Shown: one piece after another, positions 53,469 to 62,385 of the stretch | Position numbering within the stretch: the stretch's first letter is position 1 | Layout of the letters: each line of letters opens with the position of its first letter | Source: Betaproteobacteria bacterium | GTDB taxonomy: Bacteria; Pseudomonadota; Gammaproteobacteria; Burkholderiales; Usitatibacteraceae | Direction: 5' to 3' | DNA length: 64,000 bases | NCBI GenBank assembly: GCA_016720925.1 | Contig: JADKJR010000019.1 | Coordinates: 1-64,000, forward strand | The notes under the pieces: model-generated | What the model was told of the DNA's origin: nothing | The model's database searches: none | Seen by the model: only the letters and a program-made list of their open reading frames with translations | Translations under genes and position numbers: made by a program

Positions 53469-54320
53469 ATGCTGAAGTCCCTGCTGCGTCCTTTGACAAA
53501 ACTATTGCGGCGTGCACGCACATTTGCTGCGCGCCCGGTGGTGCTGGTCGACGAAAACCTGTGGAAACGCGCAACGGCAGGCTATGTGTTTGTTCAGTCA
53601 TTGAACGCCGAGGAGAACCGTCGTCTCAGGCTGATCGCGTCCGATTTCCTGGCGCAGAAAACGATCACTGGCGCGGACAGCCTGAAAATCGACGACCTCA
53701 TCCGCACGCAGATCGCTGCACAGGCGTGCATCCTGGTGCTCGAACTCGGCATCAAATATTTCGAAGGCTGGTCGGAAATCGTCGTCTATCCCAGCCAGTT
53801 CGTCCCCGAACGCGAAGTCGTCGATGAGATTGGCCTGGTACACACCACGCGCGATGTGCTCGCCGGCGAAGCGTGGCTAGGCGGCCCGGTGGTGCTGTCA
53901 TACGAAGATGTCGCCCGGAGCGGCGATCCTGAGTACGGCGTGGCAGGCTACAACGTCGTCATTCACGAATTCGCGCACAAGCTCGACATGCTGAACGGCA
54001 ATGCGAACGGTTTTCCGCCAATGCAAAAAGGCATGAGCCGTGAGGCCTGGAAGCGTGCATTCATGTCGGCCTACCTCGATTTCTGTAAACAGGTCGACAC
54101 AGCGGATGCACACGGCCGGCGAAGCCGCCTTAGTCGCAATCATGCGCTTGATGCCCTGCCGCTTGATCCGTATGCCTCGGAAAACCCGGCGGAGTTCTTT
54201 GCCGTCATCACCGAGGCCTTCTTTGAAATGCCTCATGCCATCGCACAGTCTTTCCCTGCCGTGTACGAGCAACTGACGCTATTCTATCGGCAAGATCCGG
54301 CGGCACGCATACCGGCCTGA
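53469..54320 (+). CDS. mtfA: MtfA-type zinc-dependent peptidase
   Basis: 283 residues. The zinc site HEFAH is at 166-170, with the third ligand probably in the NPAEFFAVITEAFFE helix. In E. coli MtfA (M90 family) binds the Mlc repressor and affects glucose PTS genes; here a PTS link is not evident and the peptidase role is more general. The ATG at 53469 is preferred over the TTG at 53463. Confidence 0.9.
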   Translation: MLKSLLRPLTKLLRRARTFAARPVVLVDENLWKRATAGYVFVQSLNAEENRRLRLIASDFLAQKTITGADSLKIDDLIRTQIAAQACILVLELGIKYFEGWSEIVVYPSQFVPEREVVDEIGLVHTTRDVLAGEAWLGGPVVLSYEDVARSGDPEYGVAGYNVVIHEFAHKLDMLNGNANGFPPMQKGMSREAWKRAFMSAYLDFCKQVDTADAHGRRSRLSRNHALDALPLDPYASENPAEFFAVITEAFFEMPHAIAQSFPAVYEQLTLFYRQDPAARIPA

Positions 54321-54340
54321 GGCGCGGTGCCCTGTGCGCA

Positions 54341-54366
54341 TTTGTGTGCATGCCAGTGCTGGAAAC
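54341..54366. repeat. Possible half copy (G) of the dispersed repeat
   Basis: Only one arm is recognisable (GCCAGTGCTGGAAAC). It is after mtfA and beside the terminator, again at a convergent junction. Confidence 0.3.
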
Positions 54367-54367
54367 G

Positions 54368-54400
54368 AAAAAAACCCGCAGGCGCATGAGGCCTGCGGGT
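54368..54400 (-). terminator. Terminator between mtfA and a small membrane-protein gene
   Basis: 10-bp perfect stem ACCCGCAGGC (54374-54383) and GCCTGCGGGT (54391-54400), with seven T following on the minus strand. On the plus strand the T run is weak, so it mainly serves the minus-strand gene at 54427-54564. Confidence 0.85.
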
Positions 54401-54426
54401 TTCATGTTTAGCGAAAAATGAAATGA

Positions 54427-54564
54427 TCAGAGGTAGAGAACGGCCGGAAATACCGCGACGGCCAGCACAATCAAAATCCATTCGCTATTCCAGCGTTTGA
54501 GATGGCCCGTGTAATAGAGAATGATGCAAAGAATTGCAAATACATAAAATAAGGCCAGTAGCAT
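54427..54564 (-). CDS. Small 45-residue two-helix membrane protein
   Basis: A short gene encoding MLLALFYVFAILCIILYYTG (residues 1-20), a basic turn HLKRWNSEW, and a second hydrophobic helix (about 30-45) ending in AVLYL. Supported by a strong ribosome site (AGGGGGCG before the ATG), a stop codon 27 bases before a strong terminator, and a typical hairpin membrane topology. I do not recognise the family. It lies between mtfA (convergent) and glnB (same strand, 94 bp upstream). Confidence 0.7.
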   Translation of the reverse strand: MLLALFYVFAILCIILYYTGHLKRWNSEWILIVLAVAVFPAVLYL

Positions 54565-54658
54565 TTCGCCCCCTAAAAAAATCTTTTCGTTTCCGCCGCG
54601 CCTGCACGCGATTTCAGGCTGTAAATTACCATATTCGCCCGACTAATGCCCAACTGCG

Positions 54659-54997
54659 CTATACGGCATCCTCGTTGGTCTCACCGGTACGAATTCGCAC
54701 GACCTGACTCACATCCGTGACAAAAATTTTGCCATCGCCAATCTTGCCGGTACGTGCCGCCTTGATAATCGCGTCAATGGCTTTATCGACCATGGCATCG
54801 GCGAGGATCACTTCGACTTTTACCTTGGGCAGAAAATCGACCGTGTATTCGGCACCCCGGTAAAGCTCGGTATGGCCTTTTTGCCGGCCAAAGCCCTTGA
54901 CTTCAGTCACAGTGAGGCCTGTACAACCCAGCTCGGACAGCGTTTCACGCACCTCGTCGAGCTTGAATGGCTTGATAATTGCCTCGATTTTCTTCAT
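54659..54997 (-). CDS. glnB: Nitrogen regulatory protein P-II
   Basis: 112 residues, exactly the P-II length. Tyr51, the uridylylation site, lies in RGAEYTVDFLPK; the T-loop and the C-terminal signature TGKIGDGKIFV are intact. P-II reports nitrogen, 2-oxoglutarate and ATP/ADP state to GlnE, NtrB and other partners. It follows nadE by 59 bp on the same strand; this pair is known in betaproteobacteria. GlnB versus GlnK rests on the nadE context, since no amtB is adjacent. Confidence 0.95.
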   Translation of the reverse strand: MKKIEAIIKPFKLDEVRETLSELGCTGLTVTEVKGFGRQKGHTELYRGAEYTVDFLPKVKVEVILADAMVDKAIDAIIKAARTGKIGDGKIFVTDVSQVVRIRTGETNEDAV

Positions 54998-55056
54998 TCC
55001 TGTCCCCTGAAAACGCTTGAATATCGTTGAACGCCAAACATCACCGCATGGCGGCA

Positions 55057-56655
55057 CTATTTGGCAACATACCGCGATGTTATGGGATATCGCCAGTCTT
55101 TGCCAAATCCGCGACGGGTAATTTTTGCGCCGATGGGTGATTGCCGCCGCTTGTACTCGTTGATTTTGAGCAAATGCGTGACGCGCTTGACGTCCGCATC
55201 GAGAAATCCCATCGCCACGATTTCCGAGGGCGAGCGGTCCTGCTCCATGAACAATTCGACAATCTGGTCGAGCGTATCGTATGGCGGCAGCGAATCCTGG
55301 TCCTTCTGGTCCGGTCGCAGTTCCGCGCTTGGCGGGCGGGTGATGACACGTTCCGGAATGACCCGGGAGATGCCGTTGCGATAGGTACAGAGTTTGTACA
55401 CCAGCGTTTTGGATACGTCTTTGAGGATCGCGTAGCCGCCGGCCATATCGCCGTATAGCGTCGAGTAGCCGACCGCCATCTCGCTCTTGTTGCCGGTGGT
55501 CAGCACCAGGGCGCCGAACTTGTTGGACAGCGCCATCAGCAGCGTGCCGCGCACGCGGGCCTGAATATTCTCTTCCGTCGTATCCGGCGCACGCCCCTCG
55601 AATTCATGCGCGAGCGATGCCTTGAACGCGTCAAACATCGGCGTGACCGGGATTTCCGAATACTTCACACCCTGTATTTGCATCATTTCGCGTGAATCGT
55701 CCAGTGAGATTTGCGCGGTGTACTCCGACGGCATCATCACCGCATGCACCCGTTCACGCCCCAGCGCATCGACCGCAATCGCCAGCGTCAACGCGGAATC
55801 GACGCCGCCCGATAAACCCAGCAGCACACCGGGGAATCCGTTCTTGTTGACGTAATCCCGCAAAGCCACCACCAGCGCCCGATACACGCTTGCCTCGGTC
55901 GACAGCGCGGGATGCACTTCGCCCCGCAAACGGCCATCTTCGAATTCCACCAGCCCCATCGTTTCGGCGAATTCCCGCTCTTGGTAGCCGACCGAACCAT
56001 CCGCGTTAATACCAAACGACGCGCCATCAAACAGCAGCTCATCCTGTCCGCCAGTCCAGTGCGCATAAAGAATCGGCACGGCACTCTCACGCACGCGGGC
56101 ACGCACCACGTCGTATCGCGTCTCGAGCTTATCGATATCGTAGGGCGACGCGTTCGGCACCACGATCAGTTCCGCACCCGCGGCCTTCGCCGCGTCGACC
56201 GGTTCGGAAAACCAGACGTCTTCGCAGATCAGCACGGCAATTTTCACGCCTTCATGGTCGAATACGAAAGGCTGATCGCCAGTTTCAAAATAGCGCTTCT
56301 CGTCAAACACCTGATAATTCGGCAGTCGCTGCTTCAAATACGTGCCCGCGACCCGGCCGTTTTCCAGCAGCGACGCGGCGTTATAGAGCTTGCCGGCTTT
56401 CAATTGCGGGTGGCCCACGATCAGCGAGATGCCGTGGGTTCGTTGCGCGAGGTCCAGCAATGCCGCCGCGCACGCCAGGCGAAAGTCCCGGCGAAACAGC
56501 AAATCCTCGGGCGGGTAGCCGCATAGCGCCAGTTCCGGCGCCACCAGCAAGGTCGCGCCCTCGGCCTTTGCCCGGGTCGCGTAGTCGAGAATGCGCTCGA
56601 CATTGCCGGACATGTCGCCCAGGATCGGGTTCAATTGAGCGATAGCAATTTTCAT
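55057..56655 (-). CDS. nadE: Glutamine-dependent NAD+ synthetase
   Basis: 532 residues. Residues 1-255 form a carbon-nitrogen hydrolase (glutaminase) domain with the Glu-Lys-Cys triad (Glu in VAPELALCGYPPEDL, Cys in LICEDVWF). Residues about 260-532 form the ATP-pyrophosphatase domain with the P-loop LGLSGGVDSALTLAI. It amidates deamido-NAD to NAD using glutamine nitrogen. Co-directional with glnB, a link between NAD synthesis and nitrogen status. Confidence 0.97.
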   Translation of the reverse strand: MKIAIAQLNPILGDMSGNVERILDYATRAKAEGATLLVAPELALCGYPPEDLLFRRDFRLACAAALLDLAQRTHGISLIVGHPQLKAGKLYNAASLLENGRVAGTYLKQRLPNYQVFDEKRYFETGDQPFVFDHEGVKIAVLICEDVWFSEPVDAAKAAGAELIVVPNASPYDIDKLETRYDVVRARVRESAVPILYAHWTGGQDELLFDGASFGINADGSVGYQEREFAETMGLVEFEDGRLRGEVHPALSTEASVYRALVVALRDYVNKNGFPGVLLGLSGGVDSALTLAIAVDALGRERVHAVMMPSEYTAQISLDDSREMMQIQGVKYSEIPVTPMFDAFKASLAHEFEGRAPDTTEENIQARVRGTLLMALSNKFGALVLTTGNKSEMAVGYSTLYGDMAGGYAILKDVSKTLVYKLCTYRNGISRVIPERVITRPPSAELRPDQKDQDSLPPYDTLDQIVELFMEQDRSPSEIVAMGFLDADVKRVTHLLKINEYKRRQSPIGAKITRRGFGKDWRYPITSRYVAK

Positions 56656-56725
56656 ATCAGCGCGATGAAATTCTAAGAGCGGGTAATGCCTTTATTATAC
56701 GGGCAGCCTTTTACCGACCTTGACC

Positions 56726-57871
56726 ATGCGCGAAGTAGTCCTCAAAGTTCTCGATTCGCTTGCCATGATTCCCGAGGCAGAGTGGGATGCGCTTGCAGGC
56801 GGAAACCCGACGCTGCGCCATGCGTTCCTCCAATCGATGATCGACGCCGGTTGCACCACCGCCAAAACCGGCTGGTTACCGCAATTCCTGACACTCTGGC
56901 GCCCGACGGACGATAGCGACAGCCAGGAAAAACTGTGTGGCGCCGTGCCGCTCTACGTCAAAGGCCACAGCTACGGCGAGTACGTATTCGACTGGGCATG
57001 GGCGGAGGCGTATCAACGAAACGGGCTGGACTATTTTCCCAAGTTGCTTGCGGCCGTGCCATTCACGCCCTGCACCGGCGCGCGCCTCATGGCCGGCACC
57101 GCGGCTGACCGCACGATTCTTCTCGATGGCCTCCTCAATCTCGCCAGGCAAAGCGATGTGTCATCGCTGCACGTGCTGTTTCCGGAAGCCGCCGAGCATA
57201 AGTTGTTGATCGACGCCGGCATGATGCCGCGTACCGCAATCCAGTTCCATTGGCGCAACAATTGCTATCGGCAATTTGATGAGTTCCTGGCAACCATGAA
57301 CCACGACAAGCGCAAGAAGCTGAAACAGGAGCGGAGAAGGGTCAACGATGCCGGAATCACATTCCGGCGCTTGATCGGGGCAGATATCACGGAAACCGAC
57401 TGGGATTTATTTTTCCAATGTTATAGCCACACCTACCACACGCACCATTCCACGCCATATCTGAATCGCGAGTTCTTCGGGCTGATTGGTATGCGCATGC
57501 CGGAGAGTATTTTGCTGATCATCGCCGAACGCGAAGGCAAGCCAATTGCCAGCGCATTGAATTTGTGGAGCGCGACGACACTGTACGGCCGCTATTGGGG
57601 CGGGCAGGAATTCCACTCGGGGATGCATTTTGAAACCTGCTATTACCAGGCCCTGGAATTCTGCATCGAGCGCGGCATCCAGGTTTTTGAAGGTGGCGCG
57701 CAGGGCGAGCATAAGTTGGCCCGAGGGTTCTTGCCGGTGAAATGTCAATCCGCACACTGGTTGAGAGACGCGCGATTCTCACGCGCAGTGGAAGATTTTC
57801 TTGCGCGCGAGAGCGGCGGACTCGAGCAGTACGTGAACGAACTGGACGACAGCAGCCCGTTCAAGGGCTAA
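56726..57871 (+). CDS. GNAT/FemAB-like protein (DUF482, peptidogalycan biosynthesis type)
   Basis: 381 residues. The family pattern is recognisable: GNPTLRHAFLQS near the N-terminus, then WAWAEAYQRNG and, near 240, CYSHTYHTHHSTPYLN. FemAB-like members add amino acids to peptidoglycan or arabinogalactan precursors, but the role of this group is not proven. The ATG at 56726 is chosen over a TTG at 56720. Divergent from nadE, 70 bp away. Confidence 0.82.
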   Translation: MREVVLKVLDSLAMIPEAEWDALAGGNPTLRHAFLQSMIDAGCTTAKTGWLPQFLTLWRPTDDSDSQEKLCGAVPLYVKGHSYGEYVFDWAWAEAYQRNGLDYFPKLLAAVPFTPCTGARLMAGTAADRTILLDGLLNLARQSDVSSLHVLFPEAAEHKLLIDAGMMPRTAIQFHWRNNCYRQFDEFLATMNHDKRKKLKQERRRVNDAGITFRRLIGADITETDWDLFFQCYSHTYHTHHSTPYLNREFFGLIGMRMPESILLIIAEREGKPIASALNLWSATTLYGRYWGGQEFHSGMHFETCYYQALEFCIERGIQVFEGGAQGEHKLARGFLPVKCQSAHWLRDARFSRAVEDFLARESGGLEQYVNELDDSSPFKG

Positions 57872-57883
57872 TTTTTGAAATAG

Positions 57884-57945
57884 ACAAACTCCAGCGCTGG
57901 CGCGGGTTCCGGGCCAGCAATGCCTGGAAACGCCCGCCAATAGGC
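57884..57945. repeat. Dispersed intergenic palindromic repeat, copy F (decayed)
   Basis: Left arm AAACTCCAGCGCTGGCGCG is well kept, the right arm (CGCCCGCCAATAGGCG) is decayed. Between convergent genes, as with copies A, B, D and E. Confidence 0.5.
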
Positions 57946-58068
57946 GATCTTCGTCGTTGAGTCGATCCCTGCAATCTCGGCAATCGCCGGTGCCGCGATG
58001 AAGTGCAGCGTAATCGAGGGCACTTGATCGGAAGCCGCAATCCCGGAATACGCTACGCTTCTTCTGGG

Positions 58069-59880
58069 CTACTGATTGGCGTGCGCGATGACGGTCGAAT
58101 GGATCTTCTCCGAGAACTCTGCGTTCGCTTCCGCGCGCCCGAATACATTGCGTTTTTCCAACGCAATCTTGTCGCGAATTGACGCATTCAACTCGCGATT
58201 GGCCGCAAGTTCAATTGCCTTGGCCACATAGTCGTCAACGTCCGCGGCGACAAGTTGCTGAAGCCCCATCAACCGCAGCATCGCCGCCGTCTGGCGTCCG
58301 CGCATGAATGGACCCGGTAACGAAACCACCGGCACATTTGCCGCAAACGCATCGAGACTCGTCCCACCGCCAGACCAGTGCAACGTATCCAGCATGACGT
58401 CGGCGAGCCCAAGTGCACGGCGAAACATGCCGCCACTGAGTCGCGGCAAAAACTTGAATTGGCCTTTTGCCGAAATTCCCGCCGCGGCCAATCGGCCCGC
58501 CAGCCGATTGGCAAATGCCATCGTGATCGAACGACTCCCCGCCTGGAAAAAAACCAACACACCGCGGCTGTCCCCCTGCAGAATTTTCACAAAAACATCA
58601 TCCATGTCCGGGTGAATCTTGAATAGCGATTGAGGACAGAAATACAGGTGTGCATCATTCGGCAGCCCCAGAGCGGATCGCTCAATGGGCCTTTCTTCCG
58701 GGGGCAGCGCGATGTCGACGCCGATACCATCCAGCAGAATGACCTGCTCCGAATAATGCGCGGCGTAGCCTTCCGGCTCCATCGAACCGCAGCTCAAGTA
58801 ATAATCGATCGCCGTGCTGCCGGTGGTGACCGGGTGCCCCCATGCAGCGAACTGCACCGGCGCCAAACGCATTGCCGACAACAAGTATGAGCCGGTACTC
58901 ATGCCAACCTCCGGATAAACCAGTACGTCGAGCTGGTCGGAGAGGATCCGGTTGCCATTTTCGCGCGGCGCTTTCAGCAGGCGTGTGAAGTACTCGCAGC
59001 CGGATTCAATCCGCCGCGTCAGTTCATCTTCGCCCTGTCCGGTGTAATAGACGTAGCGCTCAAATCGTCCAGAGTCGAGCTGGGTGATCCAGCGTTCAAA
59101 ATAGTTGCCCGCGGTGGACGCATAAAACCACTTGCTGACGAAACCGATTCGAAGTTTGCGCTGCCCGTCGAATCGCAGCGGCAGGCGCTGATTCAATTCA
59201 GGCGCCGCCGTTCTCACCAGTTGGCCAATGAGGCCGGCGTAACCCTGCTGCAGTTCGCGATCATCGCCACCCTGGTAGGCGAGCAGGAAATTGGAGCGCT
59301 CGACGTTGAACACCTGGTCCGCGGACTTTTGCCATTTCGGTATCTCGGCAGATAGCGCATCCAGACCGTCGGCATAGCGTTGCCGGCAGGTCGCGACCGC
59401 CGTTGCGTCCGGATAGACCATCGGCAGCAGCAGGTGCGCGTCAAGCGCCAGTGACAACACGTTTGGATGCAATCTCGCGGCAGCGATCGCGAGATCTCGC
59501 GCCTCACCTGAACTTCCAAGCTCATGCTTGATGAAAATCCGCATCGACAAAAGCTGCGCATCCAAACCATCGAGAGCCAGCGCCTGGGCCACAATTGTAT
59601 CGGCCCGCTCGAACTGCCAGCCTTCCATCAACAGGCGTGTCAGGCGCCTCAATGCCGGCAAGTTACCCGGTTGTTCCTTGACGATCGATTCGTGAATCGC
59701 AATGACAGCAGGCAGATCGCCTATGCGATAGAGGATACGGCCGAGAGTTTCGCGGCAGGGAATATTTGCCGGCTCGAGGTCGACGGCTTGGCGCGCATGC
59801 TTGAGCGCGGCGGACAGATTCCCGTTATCCAATTCGCGAATCGCGAGCTGGTGGAGGTCGTTAGCGTTCTCGGGAGGCAT
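58069..59880 (-). CDS. TPR protein with O-GlcNAc transferase-like (GT41) domain
   Basis: 603 residues from the ATG at 59880. The N-terminal 200 are TPR-like helical repeats (LAIRELDNGNLSAALKHARQ). The C-terminal 380 resemble the two Rossmann halves of GT41 O-GlcNAc transferases: LRIGFVSKWFY, VLVYPEVGM, QFAAWGHPVTTG, and WSGGGTSLDAFAANVPVV followed by LPGPFMRGRQ. Bacterial relatives modify proteins or cell-surface glycans. Cytoplasmic. The targets here are unknown. Sits 25 bp after the exonuclease stop... in the same direction, so co-transcription is likely. Confidence 0.85.
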   Translation of the reverse strand: MPPENANDLHQLAIRELDNGNLSAALKHARQAVDLEPANIPCRETLGRILYRIGDLPAVIAIHESIVKEQPGNLPALRRLTRLLMEGWQFERADTIVAQALALDGLDAQLLSMRIFIKHELGSSGEARDLAIAAARLHPNVLSLALDAHLLLPMVYPDATAVATCRQRYADGLDALSAEIPKWQKSADQVFNVERSNFLLAYQGGDDRELQQGYAGLIGQLVRTAAPELNQRLPLRFDGQRKLRIGFVSKWFYASTAGNYFERWITQLDSGRFERYVYYTGQGEDELTRRIESGCEYFTRLLKAPRENGNRILSDQLDVLVYPEVGMSTGSYLLSAMRLAPVQFAAWGHPVTTGSTAIDYYLSCGSMEPEGYAAHYSEQVILLDGIGVDIALPPEERPIERSALGLPNDAHLYFCPQSLFKIHPDMDDVFVKILQGDSRGVLVFFQAGSRSITMAFANRLAGRLAAAGISAKGQFKFLPRLSGGMFRRALGLADVMLDTLHWSGGGTSLDAFAANVPVVSLPGPFMRGRQTAAMLRLMGLQQLVAADVDDYVAKAIELAANRELNASIRDKIALEKRNVFGRAEANAEFSEKIHSTVIAHANQ

Positions 59881-59905
59881 CAGGCGAAGTCGGAACCGGC
59901 GCCGT

Positions 59906-60685
59906 CTACTTCCAGGCCTGGGCGAACGCCTTCCAATGCGCTGCCTGCTCATTCGCCGCCAGAAAGTCCCGCGCCATCTTTATTTCGGCATCGTAGCCTT
60001 TGTGGTTGAGGGCGCCGCGCATCAACTGAAAGCGCAGGTACACGAGCCACGTGTTCATGACATCGGTCTCGCAGTAGTCGCGGATGTGCTGTATTTCACC
60101 GCGCTGCCAGGCGTCCCACACTTGCGAGCCATCCATGCCGAGCTTGCCGGGGAATCCGCAGAGCTGTGCCATCTGGTCGAGTGCGGCGGTCGCGCGCGGC
60201 TGGTACATCGCGAGCAGATCCATCAAATCCAGGTGCCGCATGTGATAACGGCCAATGTAATTGTTCCACTTGAAATCACGATCGTCCTCGCCCATGTCCC
60301 AGAACTTCGCCGCACTGATGCCGTGAATCAGTGCCCGATAGTTGAGTACCGGCAAATCAAAACCGCCGCCATTCCATGACACCAATTGCGGTGTGTAGCG
60401 CTCGATGCCATCAAAAAATCGCTGAATCAGCACCGCCTCGCCGTCATCGGCTTTGCCGATCGACCATGCCTTCAGGCCGTCGTCGGTGCGCAACACGCAG
60501 GAGATCGCGACCACGCGATGCAAATGATGCTGCAAAAAATCGCTGCCCCCCGTGGCTTGGCGGCGGCGCTGGAACGCCAGCTCCGCGACGTCCGCATCCC
60601 CCATGGCGGCATCGATGTCATTCAACTTCCGCACACCGACGATATCGGGGATGGTTTCGATATCAAAAACCAGAATCGGTATCAC
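59906..60685 (-). CDS. Predicted 3'-5' exonuclease, PolB-like DEDDy type
   Basis: 259 residues. Exo I VFDIETIPD near the N-terminus, Exo II in SWNGGGFDLPVL, Exo III in YCETDVMNTW, i.e. the DEDDy set. It resembles the exonuclease domain of family-B polymerases but lacks a polymerase domain. The start is GTG at 60685, five bases after the ydbL stop and with AGGGAA upstream; the longer frame overlaps ydbL. DNA or RNA end trimming is likely. Confidence 0.87.
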   Translation of the reverse strand: MIPILVFDIETIPDIVGVRKLNDIDAAMGDADVAELAFQRRRQATGGSDFLQHHLHRVVAISCVLRTDDGLKAWSIGKADDGEAVLIQRFFDGIERYTPQLVSWNGGGFDLPVLNYRALIHGISAAKFWDMGEDDRDFKWNNYIGRYHMRHLDLMDLLAMYQPRATAALDQMAQLCGFPGKLGMDGSQVWDAWQRGEIQHIRDYCETDVMNTWLVYLRFQLMRGALNHKGYDAEIKMARDFLAANEQAAHWKAFAQAWK

Positions 60686-60689
60686 CGGC

Positions 60690-61205
60690 TCAATTCCCTG
60701 GGTAGGGCGCAACGGATGCCGTATTTTCCGGCACTCCATCATTTGCGGCGCTCGGCAGCTTCTTTATCCACCGTCCACCCGAATCGCGATAGTACCAACC
60801 GCTTGGTGCCCGGCGAATCCAGCGCTCGGCAAAGACATTCTGGAATTGCGACTCCCAGTCGGGACGACCATTGGCGCGGGCAATTTCGCGATACAGCGTG
60901 CCGCGATCCTTGTTGTCCTCCGCCACCAGGCGTTCAAGCGTGGCGCGCATATCCGGCGCCAGTCCTGCGGCTTCCCGCATGGCAATCAGCCCATCGTGCG
61001 TGAGGCCGATCACCCCCGCCTGAAAGTGCTCTTTCAAAATGGCGTGGCGCTCGGCCAGGCTTTTCCGGATGGCCATCACGGATGGCGACTGCACATCGAA
61101 GTCGGTGTCTCCCACGGTCTCCGCTCCCATGGCGGATACGCTCACCAGGCAAAGTACCACCAGCAGGGGACGCAAACAATGCCGCGTCGACAAAGTGATT
61201 TTCAT
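60690..61205 (-). CDS. YdbL family protein (DUF1318)
   Basis: 171 residues with a signal peptide (hydrophobic 11-25, ending AMGA). The DUF1318 region follows: SVMAIRKSLAERHAILKEHF and GLTHDGLIAMREAAGL, then RATLERLVAEDNKDRGTLYREIA, matching E. coli YdbL. YdbL belongs with the lipoprotein YnbE and the AsmA-like YdbH, which bridge inner and outer membranes. Here a small lipoprotein gene overlaps it (ATGA); ydbH is not in the window. Confidence 0.88.
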   Translation of the reverse strand: MKITLSTRHCLRPLLVVLCLVSVSAMGAETVGDTDFDVQSPSVMAIRKSLAERHAILKEHFQAGVIGLTHDGLIAMREAAGLAPDMRATLERLVAEDNKDRGTLYREIARANGRPDWESQFQNVFAERWIRRAPSGWYYRDSGGRWIKKLPSAANDGVPENTASVAPYPGN

Positions 61206-61417
61206 TGCTGTTTCGGCTCGGCCGGCGCCGATGGCGCCATCGCATCTGCTGGCGCAGGATTTCCGTTTGTACCTTTGCCGGAAAGAATATCGTCAAGCAC
61301 CTTATCAGCCGCCTTTTCTGCTGTCTTCTGCGGGAAGAAACTGATTACATTGCAGCCCGTGATACCAACGACCACACCGATCGCCAACGCCGCCATCCAC
61401 ATTTTATTGATTTTCAT
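61202..61417 (-). CDS. Small lipoprotein
   Basis: 71 residues. Signal peptide with lipobox GITGC (Cys22), then a short helical stretch (KTAEKAADKVLDDILSG) and a Pro/Ala-rich tail. It overlaps ydbL by four bases, as expected for the YnbE position of the YdbH-YnbE-YdbL module, but its sequence is not clearly YnbE. The ATG at 61417 is preferred; no earlier start gives a signal peptide. Confidence 0.75.
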   Translation of the reverse strand: MKINKMWMAALAIGVVVGITGCNVISFFPQKTAEKAADKVLDDILSGKGTNGNPAPADAMAPSAPAEPKQQ

Positions 61418-61481
61418 GGCAACTATTTTACGTCCTATCCGCCATCCGGAAACACCTAAGCAGGGCGTTTTCCGATTCGCC

Positions 61482-62378
61482 TCATGCCGGAAACACGCCG
61501 GTGGAGAGATAGCGATCGCCGCGATCGCAAACAATATGTACGACCACCGCGTTTTCTGTTTCACGGGCAATGCGGATCGCCGCCGCCAATCCACCCCCCG
61601 AGGAAATACCGGCAAAGATGCCCTCCTCGCTCGCCAGGCGCCGCGCCATTTCCTCGCTTTCGGCCTGCGTGACTTCCAGGATGCGATCGATACGCGACCG
61701 CTCAAATATTTTCGGCAAGTAGGCTTCCGGCCATTTGCGAATGCCGGGCACGTTGGAACCGTCCGCCGGTTGCACACCGACAATCTGAATGGCCGGGTTC
61801 TTCTCTTTCAGGAAACGTGACACGCCCATGATGGTGCCGGTTGTTCCCATGGTGGCCACGAAGTGCGTGATTTTTCCACCGGTGTCGCGCCAGATTTCCG
61901 GCCCGGTGCCGAGGTAATGCGCCAGTGGATTGTCCGGATTGGCAAACTGGTCGAGGATGTGACCCGCGCGCTCCTGTTTCAGCACCTCGGCGGTATCGCG
62001 CGCGCCCTCCATGCCGATGGCCTTTGGTGTCAGCACCAGTTCGGCGCCAAAAGCGCGCATCGTCTGCCGCCGCTCGATGCTCAAATGTTCGGGCATCACC
62101 AGCACCATCTTGTAGCCCTTGATCGCGGCGGCCATCGCCAGCGCGATGCCGGTATTCCCACTGGTCGCCTCGATCAGCGTATCGCCCGGCTTGATGTCGC
62201 CGCGCGCCTCGGCCCGGCTGATCATCGACATTGCCGGCCGGTCCTTGACCGAACCGGCGGGATTGTTGCCTTCCAGCTTGGAAAAGATGGTGTTCGTCGC
62301 CGCAATGCCGCCCCGAACAGGGATGCGCTGCAGCCTGACCAAAGGCGTATTACCGATAAAGGATTCAATGGTATTCAT
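61482..62378 (-). CDS. cysM: Cysteine synthase B
   Basis: 298 residues. PLP lysine 45 in GNNPAGSVKDRPA, phosphate-binding SGNTGIA, and GTTGTIMG. Forms cysteine from O-acetylserine and sulfide or thiosulfate. The N-terminus IESFIGNTPLVRLQRI is the CysM form. It lies 7 bp after cysB, so co-transcribed with its own likely regulator. Confidence 0.95.
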   Translation of the reverse strand: MNTIESFIGNTPLVRLQRIPVRGGIAATNTIFSKLEGNNPAGSVKDRPAMSMISRAEARGDIKPGDTLIEATSGNTGIALAMAAAIKGYKMVLVMPEHLSIERRQTMRAFGAELVLTPKAIGMEGARDTAEVLKQERAGHILDQFANPDNPLAHYLGTGPEIWRDTGGKITHFVATMGTTGTIMGVSRFLKEKNPAIQIVGVQPADGSNVPGIRKWPEAYLPKIFERSRIDRILEVTQAESEEMARRLASEEGIFAGISSGGGLAAAIRIARETENAVVVHIVCDRGDRYLSTGVFPA

Positions 62379-62385
62379 GGTTCGA

